NCBI RefSeq assembly: GCF_903643065.1
Contig: NZ_CAHJWX010000050.1
Span: 1-8,531 of the forward strand
Origin: Sphingomonas bacterium
GTDB lineage: Bacteria > Pseudomonadota > Alphaproteobacteria > Sphingomonadales > Sphingomonadaceae
DNA length: 8,531 bases
Direction of reading: 5' to 3'
Shown here: positions 4,747 through 8,531 of the stretch, piece by piece
Layout: each line of letters opens with the position of its first letter
Numbering within the stretch: position 1 is the stretch's first letter
The notes under the pieces: generated by a model
What the model was told of the DNA's origin: nothing
Seen by the model: the letters and a program-made list of their open reading frames with translations, nothing else
Databases searched by the model: none
Translations under genes and position numbers: made by a program

Positions 4747-6399
4747 ATGACGAACCCTGACACGTCCGTCGTGATCATCGGCGCCGGGCCGAGCGGTCTT
4801 GCGCTGGCCATCGAGCTGGGCATGGCCGGTGTCGATTGCGTGGTGGTGGAGCGCAACGACCGGGTCGGCTACGCGCCGCGCGCCAAGACCACCAACGTGC
4901 GTACCCGCACGCATCTGCGCCGCTGGGGGATCGCCGACCGGCTCGCGGCCGCCTCCCCGTTCGGGGTCGACTATCCGACCGACGTGGCGTTCGTCACCAA
5001 GCTGGGCGGGCCGCTGGTGGCGCGTTTCCCGAACTCGTTCAACTGCGCGCCGGCGCGCGACGAGCGTTATCCCGAGCACGGCCAGTGGATCCCGCAATAC
5101 AAGCTGGAGCAGGTGTTGCGCGAGCAGGCGGAGACGCTGCCGACGGTGCGGCTCCAGTTCTCCACCGAGTTTGCCGGCGCGACGCAGGACGAGGACGACG
5201 TCAGCGTGACGCTCCGGCGCATCAACGGCGGCGAGGAAGAGACGCTGACGGCGCGCTACCTGGTCGGCGCCGATGGCGCGCGCAGCGGCGTGCGCGAGGC
5301 GATCGGCTCGGGCATGTCGGGCACCTATGGCCTGTCGCGCAACTACAACATCGTGTTCCGCGCGCCGGGGCTGGCGCAGGCGCACCGGCATGGGCCCGGC
5401 TCGATGTACTGGCAGCTCAACCCGGCCATGCCCGGGCTGATCGGGCCGATGGACGCGGACGACATCTGGTTCTTCATGCCGACCCGGCTGGCCAAGGACA
5501 CCGTCATCACGCCCGACGTCGCGGCGGCGATGATCCGCGAGGCGACCGGCATCGACCTGCCGTACGAGATCCTCAGCAGCGACGAGTGGGTCGCCAGCAG
5601 CCTGATCGCGGACCGCTATCGCGACCGCCGCCTCTTCCTGGTCGGCGACGCCTGCCACCTGCATCCGCCGTTCGGCGGCTATGGCATGAACATGGGCGTC
5701 GCCGACGGCGTCGATCTGGGCTGGAAGCTGGGCGCGGTGCTGAGCGGCTGGGGCGGACCGGCGCTGCTCGACAGCTACGAGATCGAGCGGCGGCCCACGC
5801 ACGAGGCGGTGATGGCGGAGGCGACCGCCAACCATTCGATCCTGTCCAACGACCTGTGGCGAGACGGGATCGACGCCGACGGCGCCGAGGGCGACCGGCT
5901 GCGCGCCGAGGCGAGAGAGCGGATCGTCGCCGCCAAGGAGCGCGAGTTCCGCACGCTGGGGACGGTGCTGGGTGGCTGCTATCGCGAGTCGCCGGTGATC
6001 GTCGGCGAGGACGAGGGCGACGTGCCGACCACGCCCGTCGACGGGCGCGTCTACACGCCGACCAGCCATCCGGGCTGCCTCGCGCCGCACCGCTGGCGCG
6101 CCGACGGCTCCTCGCTCTACGATGCGTTCGCCAACAAGATCGCGCTGGTCTGCCGGCCCGAGGCGGCGGCGGGGGACATTGAGCGGGCGGTCGCGCAGGC
6201 CGGGGCCGTGCCGCTGGCCGTGGTCCACCTGACGGAGGAGGAGGCCGGCGAGCTATACCCGGCGCGGTTGACGCTGGTGCGGCCCGACCAGTTCGTGGCG
6301 TGGCGCGGCGATCGCTGGGAGGACGGGTTGCTCGACATCGTCACCGGGCAGCGCGAGCATGCGGCGACCGCGCGCGAGGCCGTCCGGCAGGACGCCTAA
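4747..6399 (+). CDS. Group A FAD-dependent aromatic hydroxylase (MhpA/PHBH-like)
   Basis: This 550-residue flavoprotein monooxygenase should use NAD(P)H and O2 to add a hydroxyl to a phenolic ring in the cytoplasm. FAD motifs are the Rossmann GAGPSG (12-17) with Glu35 ending the second strand (VVVER), the DG motif at 176-177 (VGADGARSGVR), and the GD motif at 300-301 (LFLVGDACHLHPPFGG). The DG motif also contributes to NAD(P)H binding. E-R-R-P follows at 347-350. The C-terminal region (about 400-550) is the thioredoxin-like extension of the MhpA, PcpB and phenol-hydroxylase type, marked by P-G-C-L-A-P-H at 442-448. No signal or membrane segment is seen. AGGAG lies 5 bases before the ATG. The last codon positions overlap the convergent GST stop by 3 bp. 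It probably makes the dihydroxy substrate for the extradiol enzymes; ortho-hydroxylation is inferred, and the regiochemistry cannot be read. Confidence 0.92.
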   Translation: MTNPDTSVVIIGAGPSGLALAIELGMAGVDCVVVERNDRVGYAPRAKTTNVRTRTHLRRWGIADRLAAASPFGVDYPTDVAFVTKLGGPLVARFPNSFNCAPARDERYPEHGQWIPQYKLEQVLREQAETLPTVRLQFSTEFAGATQDEDDVSVTLRRINGGEEETLTARYLVGADGARSGVREAIGSGMSGTYGLSRNYNIVFRAPGLAQAHRHGPGSMYWQLNPAMPGLIGPMDADDIWFFMPTRLAKDTVITPDVAAAMIREATGIDLPYEILSSDEWVASSLIADRYRDRRLFLVGDACHLHPPFGGYGMNMGVADGVDLGWKLGAVLSGWGGPALLDSYEIERRPTHEAVMAEATANHSILSNDLWRDGIDADGAEGDRLRAEARERIVAAKEREFRTLGTVLGGCYRESPVIVGEDEGDVPTTPVDGRVYTPTSHPGCLAPHRWRADGSSLYDAFANKIALVCRPEAAAGDIERAVAQAGAVPLAVVHLTEEEAGELYPARLTLVRPDQFVAWRGDRWEDGLLDIVTGQREHAATAREAVRQDA

Positions 6400-7046
6400 A
6401 GCCCGAGCGCGGCGCGCGAGCGGTCTTCTTCCGCCAGCAAGCGCGCATAGGCAGGCAGGGCGTCGGTCAGGCGTTCGGGCAGGGCAGCCAGCATCGGGTG
6501 GGCGTCGGCGTCGATCCCGTTCCGGCGCGCGACCGAGAAGGTCCAGTCGACGTACACGTCGGCGATCGTCGGCTCGCCCGCCCACCAGCCACGCTCGGCC
6601 AGCCGCCGCTCGGCATAGCCGAACGACTTTTTCGCGAGCTCCTTGGACTTCTCGCGCACCCCCTCGACCTCGCCCGTCGTCAGCCGCTGCGGATTGGCGA
6701 GGCCGCGAATCTGGACGTGAACGGTGCCGGCGCAGAAGGACAGGCCGCTCATCGTGTCCGCGAGCAGGCGCGGCGCGGCGTCGCGCGGGAAGATGCCGCT
6801 GTCGGGCCGCAGCGCCGCAAGATAGGTCAGGATGGCGATGTTCTCCGCCAGCGGCACGCCGTCGGCGATCAGCAGCGGCACCTTGCCGAGCGGCGAGATG
6901 GCCATGTATTCGTCGCCGTTCTGCGCGCCCTTGGTGATGTCGACCAGCTCCAGCTTATGGTCGAGCCCCGCCATCTCCAGCGCGCAGACGGTGACGCGCG
7001 AACAGGCGCCCGGAAAGTGATAGAGCGTCAGCTCGGGCTGGGTCAT
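6396..7046 (-). CDS. Glutathione S-transferase family protein
   Basis: This 216-residue cytosolic GST has an N-terminal thioredoxin-fold domain (about 5-85) and an all-helical C-terminal domain. L-Y-H-F-P-G-A-C-S (8-16) places Cys15-Ser16 where bacterial beta-class GSTs carry their catalytic cysteine. The cis-proline is Pro57 (GKVPLL), and Glu68-Asn69 (L-A-E-N-I-A-I) replaces the usual Glu-Ser glutathione-binding pair. A-D-V-Y-V-D-W in the C-terminal domain is the usual capping-box region. The ATG at 7046 has AGGA (7052-7055) 5 bases upstream. The frame is open much further upstream, but that part overlaps the VOC gene and lacks GST character. It is last in its operon. In aromatic pathways GSTs serve as maleylpyruvate/maleylacetoacetate isomerases, dehalogenases or ether-cleaving enzymes; which applies is unknown. 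Confidence 0.9.
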   Translation of the reverse strand: MTQPELTLYHFPGACSRVTVCALEMAGLDHKLELVDITKGAQNGDEYMAISPLGKVPLLIADGVPLAENIAILTYLAALRPDSGIFPRDAAPRLLADTMSGLSFCAGTVHVQIRGLANPQRLTTGEVEGVREKSKELAKKSFGYAERRLAERGWWAGEPTIADVYVDWTFSVARRNGIDADAHPMLAALPERLTDALPAYARLLAEEDRSRAALGL

Positions 7047-7068
7047 GCTAGTCCTGTTCGGTTTGTCG

Positions 7069-7097
7069 CCCGCCTCGCACGGGCGGTGCGAGGCGGG
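7069..7097. repeat. Perfect 12-bp inverted repeat (intercistronic hairpin)
   Basis: CCCGCCTCGCAC (7069-7080) and GTGCGAGGCGGG (7086-7097) are exact reverse complements around the loop GGGCG, giving a very stable GC-rich stem. It fills the 73-bp spacer between the single-domain dioxygenase and the GST. No T-run follows in the direction of transcription (the next bases are CGACAAACC), so it is more likely an mRNA processing or stabilising element, or a partial terminator that sets a lower level of GST, than a full intrinsic terminator. Confidence 0.6.
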
Positions 7098-7119
7098 GGT
7101 CGATCGGCGACGGGCGGGG

Positions 7120-7728
7120 TCAGGCGCCTTCGAGCGGCGAATCCTCGACCGCGCGCGGCCCGATCGGGTGATAGGTCTTGAGCGACGCCTCGTCCTCGCC
7201 CGCCAGCAGGCGCTGGTACAGGTCCTCGGGGTCGACATCGACGCCGATCGCGTTCTGGCGGAAATTCTCGGTGAAGAAGAACTCGCCCGCCTCCTCGACC
7301 GTGTCGCAGTTGTCGACCTGCAGCTCGATATTGTTGCCTTCGGGATCGGCGTAATAGAGCGACGTGGTCGGGCCGTGATTGACGCCCCAGACCGGCTTGA
7401 TGCCATGATCGCGCAACTTGGCGTAATTGGTCAGCAGGTCGCGCATCGAATCATAGGTGAAGGCGAAGTGATGGACGCCGAACGTCCCCTTGGCGGCTGG
7501 CGCCAGACCGGGAATGTGGATTAGCGCGACGCGATGATGCTCGTCGTCATAGGCGAGGAACGCGATATGCTCCGATTCGAAGGCGGCATGGGAATTGAGC
7601 ACCAGCTTGTACCAGGCCACCATCTCGTCGAACCGCGACGTGCGCAGGACGACATGGGCGAGGCGCGCCGGCGGCACGATCGCGTCGGCGGTGGCGGGCG
7701 GGGCGGTATGAAGGGCGGTCGCCATCAT
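7120..7728 (-). CDS. Single-domain extradiol dioxygenase-like VOC protein
   Basis: This 202-residue protein has one catalytic VOC module, resembling single-domain type I extradiol dioxygenases. The Fe(II) triad is complete: His25 (LAHVVL), His87 (VHHFAF) and Glu135 (GNNIELQVD). Further conserved-looking residues are His65 (HHRVALI), His118 (N-H-G-P-T-T-S-L-Y-Y) and Tyr125/126, in the style of extradiol second-sphere residues. Residues 1-20 are an Ala/Pro-rich lead without motifs, and the C-terminal 60 residues are acidic. Two consecutive ATGs (7728, 7725) follow AGGAG (7732-7736); the second, 6 bases away, is better spaced and would shorten the protein by one residue. It follows the transporter by 31 bp and precedes the GST. 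It may be a second ring-cleaving step, or the true dioxygenase for this unit. A glyoxalase role is less likely given the aromatic context and the H-H-E triad. Confidence 0.87.
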   Translation of the reverse strand: MMATALHTAPPATADAIVPPARLAHVVLRTSRFDEMVAWYKLVLNSHAAFESEHIAFLAYDDEHHRVALIHIPGLAPAAKGTFGVHHFAFTYDSMRDLLTNYAKLRDHGIKPVWGVNHGPTTSLYYADPEGNNIELQVDNCDTVEEAGEFFFTENFRQNAIGVDVDPEDLYQRLLAGEDEASLKTYHPIGPRAVEDSPLEGA

Positions 7729-7759
7729 CTTCTCCTGTCAGGCGCTTCCCGTTCGGGAG

Positions 7760-7774
7760 CTAGCGTCCCGCTAG
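7760..7774. repeat. Inverted repeat over the transporter stop codon
   Basis: CTAGCG (7760-7765) and CGCTAG (7769-7774) form a perfect 6-bp stem with loop TCC. The left arm contains the transporter's TAG stop. There is no T-run. Together with the hairpin at 7069-7097 it places a stem-loop after each of the two upstream genes of this operon, suggesting mRNA processing or differential stability. Confidence 0.35.
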
Positions 7775-8531
7775 ATCATCAAAGCGCCGCCGTCGCGAGA
7801 TATCTGTTCGCCGCGATCGATGCCCGGGACCGATCACATCAGGCGACCATCCGGTGACGTCCAGCGCCGACCGCTCGCCGTCGCCGGTCCGCGTCAGGCG
7901 TGGCGCCGTTTCGGTGAAGAACAGGCTGACGACGATGCCGGCGACCAGGCCCGCCAGCGCCAGCCACAGCACGTTCTGGATGCCGTGATGCTGGGCGATA
8001 TAGCCGCCGAGCGAGGGCGCGACGCCGCCGCCGAAGATCTCCGCCACCGCCGCCACCACGCCGATCACGCCGCCGACCATCCCGGGCGGCGCCGCTTCCG
8101 ACGCGATCGGCCCGCTGATCAGGCTGAGCAGCCCGAACGAGAAGCAGGACGCGAGGAACAGTGTCGCGAACAGCAGCGGAATGCCGCTCGCCGCGTCGAG
8201 GCGGGTGAATAGCAGCAGGAACGCGCTGCTGACCGCGAAGCCGGTGATCGCGACCGCGCGCCGGCCGAGCCGGTCGGAGGTCGCCGGCAGACCCCATTGG
8301 CCCAGGAAGCCGCCGAAGCCGATCGCGGAGGTGATCCCCGCCGTGGCGCCGTCGCTGAGGTGCAGGTAACCGCTCAGATAGGCGGGGGTGAAGGCGGACA
8401 GCACGAAGATGCCGCACATCGCGCACAACTGCCCCGCCATGCTGAGCGGCAGGTTGCGGTGGCTGAGCAGCGCGGCGGCGGTCAGCCGGGGCGGCGTGAC
8501 GACGGCGCCGCCGGCGGCCTGACCGGCGCGC
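7760..8531 (-). CDS. MFS transporter, C-terminal half (5' end beyond right edge)
   Basis: The frame is open to the right edge, and about 256 residues are visible. They hold six predicted membrane helices matching TM7-TM12 of a 12-helix major facilitator. In order these begin near L-C-A-M-C-G-I-F, G-A-T-A-G-I-T-S, V-A-I-T-G-F-A-V, L-L-F-A-T-L-F-L, M-V-G-G-V-I-G-V and V-L-W-L-A-L-A-G. The loop S-D-R-L-G-R-R between the second and third of these is the MFS motif A copy found between TM8 and TM9, which fixes the register. An ATG at 8440 lies just before TM7 and is not the true start: the upstream residues (LLSHRNLPLS) read as the domain linker. An arginine-rich tail of about 50 residues follows TM12. 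It is first of the visible genes in its operon and is probably an inner-membrane aromatic-compound:proton symporter by context, although export cannot be excluded. Confidence 0.88.
   Translation of the reverse strand, partial: RAGQAAGGAVVTPPRLTAAALLSHRNLPLSMAGQLCAMCGIFVLSAFTPAYLSGYLHLSDGATAGITSAIGFGGFLGQWGLPATSDRLGRRAVAITGFAVSSAFLLLFTRLDAASGIPLLFATLFLASCFSFGLLSLISGPIASEAAPPGMVGGVIGVVAAVAEIFGGGVAPSLGGYIAQHHGIQNVLWLALAGLVAGIVVSLFFTETAPRLTRTGDGERSALDVTGWSPDVIGPGHRSRRTDISRRRRFDDLAGR

Noticed and set aside
4579..6228. 549-codon minus-strand open frame opposite the FAD hydroxylase
   Set aside because: It equals the hydroxylase in length only because of strong codon bias. It has no recognisable domain and is full of Arg, His and Val runs.
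7069..7097. Classical intrinsic terminator
   Set aside because: The stem is strong, but no T-run follows on either strand.
6300..7181. Plus-strand open frame opposite the GST
   Set aside because: No motifs, biased composition, and it overlaps the end of the hydroxylase gene in another frame.
7047..7406. N-terminal extension of the GST frame into the VOC gene
   Set aside because: The extension is Ser/Arg/Thr-rich, overlaps the VOC gene and spans the hairpin. The ATG at 7046 has a good ribosome site and a canonical GST beginning.
8438..8440. ATG as the transporter's start
   Set aside because: Coding character continues to the right edge, and the visible helices match the second half of an MFS protein, so the gene begins outside the window.
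1..8531. Insertion sequence, phage, CRISPR or defence system
   Set aside because: No transposase, integrase, terminal repeats, repeat-spacer array or nuclease-type domain was seen on either strand.

Overview
This window is high-GC DNA, roughly two-thirds G+C by eye, with strong G/C preference at third codon positions. It looks like an alphaproteobacterium, most likely a sphingomonad. That guess rests on gene style, the type of small lipoprotein, GTG starts and a GGAAC-type promoter element; no rRNA or other marker confirms it. No tRNA, rRNA, CRISPR array or mobile element is visible.

Layout. Positions 1-551 hold a partial exported-protein-like gene on the minus strand and a divergent 92-residue lipoprotein gene on the plus strand. 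From about 566 to the right edge lies an aromatic-catabolism cluster in three transcription units. Unit 1 (minus, 3440 to 566) encodes an amidohydrolase of the hydroxybenzoate-decarboxylase type, a fumarylacetoacetate-hydrolase-fold enzyme and a two-domain extradiol ring-cleavage dioxygenase. Unit 2 (plus, 3689 to 6399) encodes a LysR-type regulator and a group A FAD-dependent aromatic hydroxylase. Unit 3 (minus, right edge to 6396) encodes the C-terminal half of an MFS transporter, a single-domain extradiol-type VOC dioxygenase and a glutathione S-transferase. Units 2 and 3 converge and their stop codons overlap by 3 bp. Units 1 and 2 diverge across a 248-bp control region holding a perfect 17-bp palindrome with a third, helically phased half-site, plus a second, unrelated palindrome.

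Inferred working. The transporter brings in an aromatic compound. The FAD enzyme adds a ring hydroxyl to create a catechol-type substrate. One or both extradiol enzymes open the ring. The FAH-fold enzyme hydrolyses or decarboxylates/isomerises the ring-cleavage product. The amidohydrolase removes a carboxyl group or cleaves a C-C bond, and the GST may perform a glutathione-dependent isomerisation or ether/thiol chemistry. The LysR protein probably senses the substrate or an intermediate and controls the divergent units. The substrate cannot be read from the sequence. The combination recalls gentisate/homogentisate-type routes (dioxygenase, GST isomerase, FAH hydrolase) and flavonoid A-ring routes (LysR, FAD hydroxylase, extradiol dioxygenase), but it matches no pathway I can name with confidence.
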